Shown piece by piece: positions 24,801 to 36,200 of a stretch of 64,000 nucleotides of DNA. Each line of letters starts with the position of its first letter. Positions within the stretch are counted from its first letter, which is position 1. This stretch comes from Mytilus galloprovincialis. Lineage: Eukaryota; Mollusca; Bivalvia; Mytilida; Mytilidae. Both the position numbers and the translations under genes were made by a program. Location: NCBI RefSeq assembly GCF_965363235.1, contig NC_134838.1, positions 12,432,441 to 12,496,440 on the forward strand, given 5' to 3'. Below the pieces are notes generated by a model. It did not search any database. It was not told the origin of the DNA and saw nothing but the letters and a program-made list of their open reading frames with translations.

Positions 24801-27800
24801 TCTTCAATATCGAACTTGACCTCAATTTCATTATCAACAAAATTGGAAAAAAACCAGTGATAGAACAGTTTACAAGTTATTGCACTGAAACAGTTTGAGC
24901 TAAGTATATCTGCCTACCATACTACATCTTACTGTTTTTTCTAACAGAAAATAAGGTTAAAAATCTTGTCAAAAAAAAAAAAATCCTTTCAATTATAACT
25001 TCAGAATAAACAAAACTTACAATCCATTTTTATCATAAATAACAGAATGAGAGAAAGATAATTGCCCAATGGTGTTCAGCCAAAAATTACTTCATACATA
25101 TGTACCAGTTGATCACTGCAGGTGCTTGGGTATATGATGCAGATATTTAACAAATCAAAGAGCTGAAGAGCTCTGAGGGAAAAGACGGTCATTGTTTCAA
25201 TTTTTAGGGGGTATCTTTTGATAGTCTACATACAAAGAATGAGCAAAGAACAGCTAGAACATATAGAAAGGCTGACAATAATGAAACTAATTGTTGTTTA
25301 TTGTTTTTTCATTTCCTTAGTCAAGAATTCATCATAGAGACAATTTGGACCAATGAGATCTACACCTTCTAAATCAAAACATTTGATTAAAGTTGGGAGT
25401 TAATTATCTAAAATTGAATTGAATTGAACTACTACAATATATTTTAGAATTTTAATTATGTACAACTGAACGGCAGGCTAAGACCATTCTCAATTTTTTT
25501 TGACAGTATTCTCAAGAAAGTGAGGACTGAAAAATCTATTCAGATTTAATTTTCCATTGATAAAGTTCCCAGTTACAACTCTCATCACAGGGATACATGT
25601 ACTTATAAAATCAAATATGATTGATATAAGCTGTGTGAAGTTTGTTTCCAGATCCCACATTTTGATATATCTGTAAAATTCATGAATAAATAGCTTTAAA
25701 CTACAAAAAGCAATATTTAAAAAAGAAATGAGAAAAAAAATGACCACTTCAATAATTATGTTGGTACGCAAAATTATTTTTTAATTGATGACTACTCATC
25801 ATATATATACTTAATGTGACATTTTTAGTGTTCAGATACATTAACTTTCATTTTAGTGGGTAATTACTCATCAATTGAGGTGCTCCTTAATTGGAGAAAG
25901 ATTCTAAAAACATAACTTTACAGAAAGAATGAAAACTGCAGTTGCTCTCCCCAATCTCAATAGGTATAAACTACAAAAAGCAACATTTTTTTTCATTTTT
26001 TTTTAACAGTTTAACCATTTCAATAATTATGTTAGTACACAATTTTTTTTTTATAAATAGAATACTTATCATATACTAAATGTCACATTTTAAGTGTTCA
26101 GAAACATTTACTTTGATTTTAGTGTATAATTACTCATCAATTGAGGTGCTCCTGAATGGGAGGAAGATTCTAAAAATAGAACTTTACAGAAACAATGAAA
26201 ACTGCCGTTTCTCTCCCCAATCTCATGTATCCCCATTGACATTGTTTACCGTGAAAGTTGACCTACAAATTATCTGATTATAGCCTCAGATTAAAGCATT
26301 GCATGTTGGTGTGTGAATCATCTACACTACAGCAAACATCATTAGCTTACCTTTAGCAAATACGGATTTTAAATTAGTATACAAATACTGTGAATGATTT
26401 TTATAATGAATAAAGGATATCCCTGTGTAGTGTGGCATTCCAACAATGACGTCACTAGGTTAGATATATTTAGAATATTTCGTAATACTGATTTTTCCGG
26501 ACTGTAAAAGAAACGTATATAGTGTAAGGGAAAGCTCAATATACGATAATTTCACGAGAAACAGAAGGGAAATGTGTAAACAATGTATTTCAAGTCAATT
26601 TGTTCTCCTTGTCATCAATTTCAGTATGACATTTTGAGGGGTTTTCCAAACTATCAAAACAAAATGATTGACGTGAGGGAATGATACTCTGGCCAACCCC
26701 ATTAGGGAATTGATGGCTTGAAGCCGTCTTTCCCCAAAAAATATTTGTTGATTAAAATATCCAATTTTCTTTTTTTTCTCGTTTAAATCACTCGAAACTA
26801 GGTGAGACATGCACAGAAGGGATAGATATGTACTATAAATATAAAACATTGAATATTTTAATTAACAAAAAAAAAAAATAAAAAAAAAAATATCTGCATC
26901 ATATCCCCAAGCGCCTGTGCAGTTAATAACATAAAATACCATATAATCAAGATTACGGATGGTGCCAAAAAATTTGCTAAAACTGACATGAAACAATTTG
27001 CTCTTGTATCAATAGCTTAATTTATAAAATTGAGAATGGAAATGGAGAATGTGTCAAAGAGACAATGACCCAACCATAGAATAGACAACAGCAGAAGGTC
27101 ACAAACAGGTCTTCAATACAGGGAGAAATTCCCACACCCGGAGGCGTCCTTCAGCTGGCCCCTAAACAAATATATACTAGTTCAGTGATAATGAACATGC
27201 CATACTAAACTCCAAATTGTACATAAGAAACTAAAATTAAAAATAATACAAGACTAACACAGACTAGAGGCTGCTGACTTGGGACAGGCGCTGAAATGCG
27301 CAGGGTTAAACATGTTTATGAGATCCAAACCCTCCCCCTATACCTCTAGCCAATGTCGTCGGACAGTACATTCCATGATATTGGAATTCTCTATACTATT
27401 GTTGAACATGTTGAAGACTGTGTGTTGATCTCTACTACATTGTAACTAATTTTATTGCAAGGTGTTTAATTGACATCTACCCAGACTCAATCCTACATCT
27501 TAATCAATCATAATTCAGTGTTATAAAAAATCTTACCAACAAGATCTCTCTTAGGACCAGTTGCATTGGAATTCCAGTTAAAGGAATACTTAGATGGCCA
27601 CATGGTGTAACCTTCATGATGTTTACTGCTTAATACAACATATCTATAATATAAAAGCAATAAATTCAAATTAACCTAGAATCATACATGTACATTGTAC
27701 AACATCTTCTTATTTTTATATTTATTTACAATGTAAAATGTACCACAGTAAAAAGCATTTAGAGAGGGATTTATCAATTTTAAAATACATAAATGTTTTA

Positions 27801-29457
27801 CGTGTAATTTTCAAAAATACTGAGGAGATTTAAAAAAGGTACACTTATCAGAAAACAATAGATGAAGTACATGTTCACTAAGTGGTGGTAAAAGCTCTTA
27901 TTGGCCCTTTGAGACACTGACTTATTAAATGATTAATGTATCGCACTACAGACACTGACAGAGAATTGACCTGGTAGTCAGGATCATCGGACACATAATT
28001 TAAACTAGATACATTTGTGTACCTTAATGATGATTGTAGACAAGTTTGGTTGAATTTTGACCAGTTGTTTCATCAGAGAAGATTTTTGTAAAAGTTAACG
28101 ACAACAGCAACCTTCAGGCCAGCTGAGCTAAAAAATAATTGTTGGATGACATCAATTATTCAATGGTCACAAAATATCAGCCCAAGTCTCATAGGTTCAC
28201 AAACTGGGATATATATATACATCAGGCATGGGATTATTGTAATCAGTATTCATAATCAGCTGTAATCAATTACATTTTGTAGTGTAATCACATGTAATCA
28301 GAAACAATACAATTTCTAATTACAAGTCAATGTAACCGCAGATCAAGATTCTTTTTACAAAATCATCATTGTCTCCACAGGGACTCAAATTAAAACCAGG
28401 GACCTCTGTGTTACAAGGCAGTGTATACCTCAACTGAGCTAAAGAAGTTTAATCACTTAGGGCTGACTAAGTATCTACAACATTTACTAAGGGAAGCAAT
28501 CCTGTCACACATGTAGCGTCCTGGAATCCATGACAAAACGCCCCACACCTACATTTGTAACCGCCCCACTTTTTCACCAACTCGACCCACTTGTGAAATG
28601 GGTTAAATCCCGTTAATATTACTCATGGTACTCCTGCCATGATAACAAATTGCTGTTACCGGTCATTGAAAACCTTCAATTATTATGATATATCGCATTA
28701 TGATACAGTTAACCGGTTTCTTTTCAATTGTTATGCAAATAACATAAGCTTACAAGAATAAAGTTATTCTCCAACAATACGAAAATTATATATAGAATTA
28801 TAATTTCAGAAAGATAAACATCATTTAATTTCATTTTTCTGTATTTTGCGTGTAGATTAATTTTCATTAAAGTGGGGCGAGTTGGCAGACATGAAAATCA
28901 TAAATTAATCTATATATTACCCTTTTTATTAAGTGGGGCGAGTTTGCAGGAGTAATATTAACGGGATTTAACCCATTTCACAAGTGGGGCGATTTTTTTA
29001 AAAAGTGGGTCGACTTGGTAAACCAATTTAGGGCGATTTTTTTAAAAGTGGGTTGAGTTGCCAGTGGGGCGATTTGTCCTGCTTTCGCGTCCTGTTCATT
29101 GTACATGTTGTTTTCTTACTTTGCACCAGAATCCTGAAACATTTCAGCCCATTCCTCTGGATCATAAAATTCTGTTGTGAACATAGCTGCAAAATCTGCA
29201 TAGGTAAAATCTGGACGGTAGTTTTTCTGCATGTAATCCACAACAGCCCGCATCGGTTGCCCTTTCCATTGCCACCAAAACCACTCTGATGAAAAGGCTG
29301 GTACTGAATAAATACCCCAGTTAACAAATACACCAAACTTAGCTTCATCGTACCATCCTGGAAGTGGTCTTGCATCTAAAGACTCCCATGTTGGATCATA
29401 TTTTAATGAATTAACAAACGAAAACAGTAAAACAAAACAAACCAGGTAAGTGGCCAT
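18809..29457 (-). CDS. Alpha-L-fucosidase-like, GH29, tandem copy B, active-site His replaced
   Basis: Paralogue of copy A. Exons in coding order: 29120-29457, 27537-27643, 24348-24478, 23254-23387, 21113-21210, 20230-20362, 19622-19792, 18809-19067. Every exon has the same length as in copy A, and the total is again 1371 nt with no internal stop (456 aa). The signal peptide (residues 1-17) is identical to that of copy A. Retained: [21 protein letters not shown] with the nucleophile Asp214, and [14 protein letters not shown]. Changed: the family-invariant HWG is NWG here, so residue 46 is Asn (codon AAC). In characterised bacterial GH29 enzymes the equivalent His contacts fucose, so activity may be reduced or altered; a fucose-binding role is also possible. 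The intact frame suggests a maintained protein. Introns are larger than in copy A and full of mobile DNA. It is divergently placed 811 bp from the MEST-like gene. Confidence 0.92.
20925..21090 (-). repeat. Dispersed tail repeat, inverted, in fucosidase B intron 5
   Basis: Reverse-oriented, diverged copy of the repeat at 5995-6215 (modules TTGGTGTGAGCCAAGGCTC and GAGTTATCTCATACCACAT). The homologous intron of copy A holds a copy in the opposite orientation, so the two insertions were independent. Confidence 0.6.
22002..22024. repeat. G-rich run in fucosidase B intron 4
   Basis: Thirteen or so consecutive G, then TC and another G run, in otherwise AT-rich DNA. Possible G-quadruplex former on this strand; could also mark an assembly-sensitive spot. 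Confidence 0.6.
22430..22760 (-). mobile_element. LINE fragment, C-terminal end of reverse-transcriptase ORF
   Basis: The minus-strand open frame (22433-22744) encodes [20 protein letters not shown], then a stretch ending EQHMLLHC. PRNxRxCxxC...E.E.H.L.HC is the zinc-knuckle-like tail found after the reverse-transcriptase domain in many animal non-LTR elements. The catalytic domain is absent, so this is a 5'-truncated copy within fucosidase B intron 4. The Met start is incidental. Confidence 0.6.
23413..23694. mobile_element. MITE, PIF/Harbinger-like, 282 bp
   Basis: Long terminal inverted repeats begin GGCAGCAACCATTTGATTTT and continue through a G/C run; the right end is the reverse complement. 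The element is flanked by a 3-bp TAA duplication (23410-23412 and 23695-23697), the TWA-type target typical of PIF/Harbinger elements. The interior is A/T-rich with repeated GCGAAAAAAA/TTTTTTCGC words. The long open frames across it on both strands (KKNLF-like repeats) are low-complexity artefacts. Confidence 0.7.
23750..23925 (+). repeat. Dispersed repeat family (GTGTCAAAGAGACA) copy
   Basis: Modules AAAGTGTCAAAGAGACAAAA, GGGTCTTCAACATAGC, CTTTAGCTGGCCCCTAAACA and TACTGGTTCAG recur at 27010-27360, 54835-55140 and 57685-57840, and in part at 59785-59850. Non-coding. Possibly SINE-like; ends not resolved. Confidence 0.55.
25699..26240. repeat. Tandem duplication, two units of about 271 bp
   Basis: Units 25699-25970 and 25971-26240 both begin CTACAAAAAGCAA and share TTCAATAATTATGTT, AATTACTCATCAATTGAGGT and CTCTCCCCAATCTCA in the same order. 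They are clearly diverged, so not recent. Located in fucosidase B intron 2. Confidence 0.7.
27010..27360 (+). repeat. Dispersed repeat family (GTGTCAAAGAGACA), longer copy
   Basis: The fullest copy in the window: GAATGTGTCAAAGAGACAAT, then AACAGGTCTTCAATACAG, CTTCAGCTGGCCCCTAAAC, TGACTTGGGACAGGCGC, and ending near CTCTAGCCAATGTCG. The TGACTTGGGACAGGC and AGGGTTAAACATGTT modules also occur in the tail of the reverse-transcriptase element at 41540-41600, so the two families share a 3' module. Confidence 0.55.
28331..28509 (-). mobile_element. Solo LTR related to the tRNA-bearing mini-element
   Basis: Read on the minus strand it starts TGTGACAGGATTGCTTCCC and ends GGTTACA, matching the LTRs at 9030-9212 and 9330-9512, including the tRNA-like middle (CTTTAGCTCAGTTGAGG, CCTTGTAACACAGAGG). 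No partner LTR or primer-binding-like stretch follows, so it is a lone, older copy. It lies in intron 1 of fucosidase copy B; the intact element lies in intron 1 of copy A, in the opposite orientation. Confidence 0.7.
28524..29086. mobile_element. Foldback-type element with 8-bp target duplication
   Basis: GCGTCCTG occurs at 28516-28523 and again at 29087-29094, directly bounding the element. The ends are imperfect inverted repeats (GAATCCATGACAAAACGCCC against GAAAGCAGGACAAATCGCCC, 16 of 20 matching). Inside, longer inverted segments (around GGGTTAAATCCCGTTAATAT at about 28600 and its reverse complement at about 28960) and many GTGGGGCGA / TCGCCCCAC words alternate. An 8-bp duplication suits a hAT-type transposase. 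Non-coding. It ends 33 bp from the exon 1 splice donor of fucosidase copy B. Confidence 0.6.
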
Positions 29458-30268
29458 TTTGTTTTCACGCGATGATCACATGATATGTAAACTCGGGTAC
29501 TGTATGCACTTCAGAGGCTGCACTGAAATTCATATGAGAGGGTCATGTCAAAAGATATTGTTCAAATAACATGTAACATTTGAACAAAAAAGATTTATAA
29601 TCTGATGCTAAATATGCCTTGGCAAAGATGTTTTACGTGAACAACTAAACAATCCCTACCATTATGTCCATAGACCACAAAGGAGTCGTTAGCAGTATGC
29701 CACAACGGACGCTAGGACATCAAACACATATCGAGTTCACCGAAATGAGGCAAATGCACAAATCTGCAGAAAAAAGAGTTTTAAGACCCTCCCAACATTG
29801 ATCATTTCACAAATAGCCTTATATCAATGTCACTTGATTTTAAATATATATCATATATACCATTATTAAATATAACACAATTTACCTATTATAAACTCAA
29901 AATTTTTAGAAATGTCACTGGTCGCTTACTTCCATTTTCCCCCCCGTTTTCACAGATGTCTATCTCACTGAAACTTGTTATGTGGTAAATCTACATCAGA
30001 ATATCTAAAAAAAAATATGTATATCATACCTATTTCTGTTGTTAGAATCAATCAAAGCAGTCCTTCCAAGAAGGTAACCTTAATCTGTAAATTATTGTCC
30101 TGTCCTCAAGTACCAGTCTTCTTTAAGTTATCAATGACTTTGAGAGAAAGGCCATTCTGCCATATATAGCCTGCTTACTGGTAAAATCATTTATAATAAT
30201 GTAAGACATTGACTTGTATTTCAGTATACAAAAAGTTCTGAAAACATCAGTGTTGAAATAGGAAGAAA
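29458..30268. promoter_or_regulatory. Divergent intergenic region between fucosidase B and MEST-like gene
   Basis: Only 811 bp separate the two start codons, which point away from each other, so this stretch should hold both promoters. The part next to the fucosidase (29458-29770) is similar to the copy A upstream region, including GTATGCCACAACGGACG. The MEST-like side shows no strong TATA box or CpG-rich block. Promoter function is inferred from position only. Confidence 0.45.
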
Positions 30269-33200
30269 ATGGGTTTAAAAACATGGCTAGCTGCGATTAT
30301 TGTCATCATAAGTGTGATATTTATCATGTATCCAGAATCAGACTTGACTCCTAAGGTGACAGCATGGAAAGAAGGAGGGAAGTATCTTCAATACAAAGGC
30401 TACCAGATATTTTACAGGGGTAATAACACTTACTGACCTTTTGTTCAGTTGAAAACTTTTAATTATTTCAAAGAAGGGCACCCAAAATATACAGTAGATG
30501 CAATATTGCCACCAATCCTCCTGTGCCCATCTAGATTGATTGTAAATTTTATATCTCTTATGTTATAAAAATGAATGTTACTTCAGAAATATAAACTTAT
30601 TGTCTGACTTTGAAGAACAAGAATTTTTTTTATTTGAATTTATAAGAAGAAAAAAAATGGACGGGGATATGTGTGAAAACTCCTTTGAAAATAGAACAAA
30701 GTAGCAAGAAATCCAAGTAAATTTGTTCTAACTATAAAAAAACATCATCAAGCAAGCTGTGGGGGATGATTGTTTGGATATATATATTTATAAAAACTGA
30801 AACTTTATATTCTGAGGTTGGCTGGGAATCTCTTTTTGAAAGAAGAAGGAGAAGAAAATTACAGATGTTTTATAACATGAACCAAAAGCATGCACCAGAA
30901 TATTTATGTAATCTTGTACCTCCTTGTGTACAAAGTACAACCAACTACCCGTTGCGAAATGGTCATGATATTATTGTTCCATTTTGTAGACTTTCCCTTA
31001 CTACTGAATCGTTTATTCCCTCTACTATACATGAATGGAATAAACTTGATCCAAAAAATCGCAGTGTCGACTCTATTTCTAAATTTAAGAAAGAATTAAA
31101 AAACGATAGTCTATTATGTAAAATTGAAACGTTTTATTTGTACGGCCCAAGGAAATTAAATATAATATTAATGCAATTGTGATGTTCTGCTTCATTCTTA
31201 AACAATGACCTATTTAGAGCTAATATTATAGATGATCCTTCTTGCCATTGTGGATCCGATATTGAGGATGTCTACCATTACTTCTTTGTTTGCCCAAAAT
31301 ACACATTATGTAAAAAAACCTTATTCCATAACCTTAACTGGCTATCTGAAAACTTTGTTTTAGATACAAAAATATTAATTTGCAGACACTTGGAACTTTC
31401 GAACGAACAAAATATTCAAATTTTCAAAGATGTTCAAAATTTCATAAAAAGGTCAAACAGATTTCTTATGCCTTGATAGAGCGTTATTATTACTGACACG
31501 GAACGTCATCATTGTTATCAATTCACAAGTCATCGTCACAGAATTATACGACTTTTCAAACTTTCTTTTTCTCTTTTTACTTTCTATCCTCTTTGTTCAC
31601 CTATCAAAACTAGTATTATATTGCACAAATTGTTTGTTTTATATGCATGTCCATTATATTATACTATTTATTGTAACTTTATATTGTATTATGGAGAAGA
31701 CTTCATAAGTACGATTTACTTGTGTCTAATCCATTTTGCTTTAATTCAGCAAATAAAATATGTTTAAACTAATTGTTTGGAATGTGATTGTATAATACAC
31801 GTAGTGCATAAGCTCAAATTAAAGGAATTTATAAATACTTGCAACAATGTCTAAACAAAGGGAGATAAGTCATCCTTTTTCATGTGCTTTGATCAAAATA
31901 TTTTGATAATATTCATATTTTAGTATTAGGTCATCTTAATTCTCAATACAAATAGAAGGCTTTCCTTCCAATTTGGAAATGTTTTATTGTTTATGAGCAC
32001 CATCCATTTATTTAGCCAATCATTAGTTATATTTATTTATAATGGTTTTTTTTACTTTTAATCTTTTTGACATCCAATGATAGACATCTAAATTCAGGAT
32101 GATTATGCAACAGAAACTATGCAGATATTGTTTGATTCATTATTATTATCACCCAAAAGTCAGTTCAATTCTCTGTAATGGAAACAAAAAGTAAAAGTAC
32201 TGAATTACTGAATACTCACAACAGATTAATCTAATTATCTTGTTTATGAAAACATATTAAATCTTAAGATTTTGACATTGTTAACTTTATGAATTGATGA
32301 AAAATATGTTTTTTGTGGAATCGTAAAATATGGGAATCTTGTGAAAATATTGATTTATAGTGATTTATACATGTACTTTTTTCAGTGGAAGATGGAGTGT
32401 CAAAGGATGGGAGAACCTTACTTTGTCTCCATGGTTATCCTACATCTAGTTACGATTGGATAAAGGTACCTTTAACCATTTGTCTGTCAAAAGTTTGATT
32501 ATAATTTGATATCTACAAATCAGTCATCTTGACTTGTAAAAAATAAGAAGAACTTGGTATTATTGCCAATGCAATGAGATAACCCTCCACCAGGGACTTA
32601 ATAAAATACAAGTTAGCATCTAAAGGTCATTGTATGACCTTCTTACTTTTTGCCTGACTAAACATTCCATAACTTGGTCCAATAAACTGATTTGTGTGAA
32701 GTGGACATAAAAATTTATATATACAGAATATTTTTTCTTGTTGAAGAACTTTTACTAGGGTTAATCAATCAGTTCACACAAACAAAAGAATAAAAAAAAA
32801 AACCCAGACCAAGATCAATAGTTGCAGAGCTTGCAATATTCCATTAGCCTTGGCCTTTTATTAAAGGTATATGAAGTTTCTAAGACCTCATTTACATCGA
32901 TCAATGTTGATCATTGATAATGTTTATCTTATGTAAGACTGTTTCTCAAAAGACTTTTCAACATAGAATCAATCATAATCAGTAAAGCAGATGAGACATT
33001 TCAGTGTGTATGTCATGAAAAAAAATGAGACCTTCCATTGATAGACCAGTGGCGGATCCAGAATTTTTCATAAGTGGGGGCCCTCTGACTGACCTAAGAG
33101 GGGGCCTGCTCCAGTCATGCTTCAGTGATTCCCTATATAAGCAACCAATTTTTTTCCCCAAAAAGGGCCTGGGGGAGGGGGGGGGCCCTAAATCCGCCTC

Positions 33201-36200
33201 TGTAGACACACCCTGTTACCTTATGCACAATCTTTTATGATTCAAATGTAGAACTAAGGGTAAACCACTAGCTAAGTAACACATGTAAAACATGATATGA
33301 TTTTAATGCCACACGTAGGGTCATTATGTATTTTGGTCTGTATTTCTGTCTTATTGTCTGTCTGTTCTGTTTAAGTTTAAGTTTTGGGTTAAGGTTTTTG
33401 GTCAAGATAATTTTTGATGAAGTTGAAGTCCAATCAACTTGAAACTTTGCATACATGTTCCCAATGATATGATCTTTTTAATTGTAATGGCAAATTAGAG
33501 TTTTGACCCAAATTTCATAGTCAACTGAACATAAAAAATGATAGTGCTGATAGGGCATCCATGTAATATGGACACATTCTAGTTTTACCATGTATTATAA
33601 GGGTTATGGTGGTACAAATGTACATCCTATTTCTAAAGTGAAATTTATAACTTTAGATTTTCATGCAAAACAAATCAATATGTAAACTCTAATTTCAGAT
33701 ATTGGGTGGTCTTAAAGAACAATTTTCCAAAATCATCATGTATGACTACATTGGATTTGGTTTTAGTGATAAACCTGTAAGTATATCATTGTGGTTAAAA
33801 AAATTTAATATTCACTAATAAATAAATTTGTTGTATTTACTGTCTTCTGATTGGTTAAAAGTATTACTTTTATTTTCAATGTTGTCAATTTTTATGGGGA
33901 CAAGCTCACTCTGACGTTGTGTATTCATACGCAAACATGTGTGTATGTTGTTATTGTTAGTAAATATAGATAATATAATAAAAGTTCTTTGAGCCTTATT
34001 GTTGATAGAAATTTATCTATAATGAATGGCAATAATTTATTTTGAATTTATTGAACCAGAAAATTAATTTTTTACTCTTTAAATAGCTTTTATATAAATT
34101 TTTGAACTTTTGATTTTCAGGATAACCACACATATACTATAATGGAACAGGCAGATATAGGAGAGAGAATTTTAAAGGAACTTAAGGTCAATAAAGTTCA
34201 TTTCTTAGCACATGACTATGGAGATACAGTTGCATTAGAATTACTAGCAAGGTATATACATATAAGGTCAAAGTTGCTAAATTTGCATTAAATTATTTAA
34301 ATTTTGAGGCTCCTAAAACTCTGGGAAACTACTCAACTATATTTTTATTTTATTTAAAGATGCAATGTGCTAAAGAGAATTAAAATTATCAACCAAAATG
34401 CACCTTTTCTTTAGTATTAGCTTTCAGTTCACAACTCTATTTTTTTTTTTAAATTTGTATGGGGAGATAACTCAAGATAATTTAAATATAATAGATGAGA
34501 AATAGTAATCCTGCAGTTTGTTAATTTTCCAAAAGTATTGGATGTAAGCTATCATCTCTTACTTTATTTTAAAATTCTATCCTTTTAGTTTTATATCTTT
34601 TAACAGAATTATGTTTATCTACCATACTTTTTCTTGGAAACTGAACATGTTTCACAATTTGAAAGCAACATGTACATATAGTCATATAACTTTTATAACA
34701 GTTTTAAAATTTCATTATATCTTTATATATATTGATAAGGAAAACACTCTGATCATAATAAGGTTTAAACTATCTTATACACCAATAGAAACTTACTCTC
34801 AGTTTGTTGTAGATACATTGTACAAATTAATTGGTAGAGGGGAGACAACTCTGTTTAGCATATCTGCGATCTAGTAAATTATAGTCATTCCATGTAGTTT
34901 AAACATATGCATTGATCCAAATGGAAATTGGATCAGACATAAAGCTATAAGATCTTCTGCAAGTATTTGCTTGTGCTTTAACAGAAAATTTAAGTTTTTT
35001 AAAGTTTTTGTTTTGGGTGTTATAATATCTTTAATTCCTCAGTGGTTTTTGATTGTTTAATAAACTTAAATATATGTTTTCATAAATGAGCCAATGAGCC
35101 AATGAGCTCAAAGACTAAAAAAACATAAATTGGAAAAAACAATTAATTTTATTACATTTGTATTGCTGAAAACTTCTATTTTCACAAATCAAATTGAATA
35201 GACCACTTTCGAGTTCATCTGTCACCGGAAAAAACTCGTCAATTATACGCGCCTTTATGACGTCATTTACCAGATAGAGGGGGTCACCTGTATCCCTGCA
35301 CTATTTACGTTCTTCAAGCGTCTTAGTGATCATCATTGTGCAGGATAAACTAGAAATAATGGTTGTTCTGTAGGTACTTAATGACAATTCCCTAATGACA
35401 GCAATGCTGATTGTCAATTTTGAGAATTCAATTTGCCGAATAATTCGTATAATATAGAGTTATGGTTTTCCAACCACTCACTCAACATTGGAACGGAAGT
35501 GACAAAGCCCCTAAATGACAAATGACGTTCACTAAAACCAGAGTTTTTGACGGAAATGCATCGAACTTGAAAGTTGTCTATTAGTGATATGTTTTTCATT
35601 TGGTACTATTGTCAAGTTTTTTAGCATAATTTCAGCAGTTTGATACAAAGACTAGAATGTTAATATAAAGATGCACTTAATTTTACAAAAATTAATGATA
35701 GGACATGTCATGGGAATACAGCTCTCTTTTTGTTACCTATATATTTAATTTTAGATACAATAATAAAGAAAACAAAGACAGAATTCCCGAAATACAGACA
35801 CTTTGTCTGTCTAATGGAGGTAATGAAAAGATAATGTTTAATCAAGAGTACCATGAATTATTCATGGGAACCAATTTCTCAAAGATTAAAAAAAAAAAGT
35901 ATATTTGTTGTATGTGATTTCAGGTTTTGTACTTCCTATGAACATTAAAATTTGCAGTTCAACAGTCCCATCAAATCAAAAAAAAAATGGAAACATTCGT
36001 TACATACCAATTTTCATGGGTTTCATGGGTACAGATGAACCACGATTTCAAATGTTCAACGAATATCATATTTTCAATAGGCTTTGTTATAATACAGAGA
36101 TCGTCAAAACAATGAAATCTAAAATCCACAAATAGGCAAGTTTATTATCGATCCACGAAAATTGATACCCACAAAAATAAATGAATTCACAGTATACTGG

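Noticed and set aside
35414-36135. Small frames around MEST-like exon 5 as separate genes
   Set aside because: Those on the plus strand are read-through of exon 5 and intron sequence; the minus-strand one lies in a MITE.
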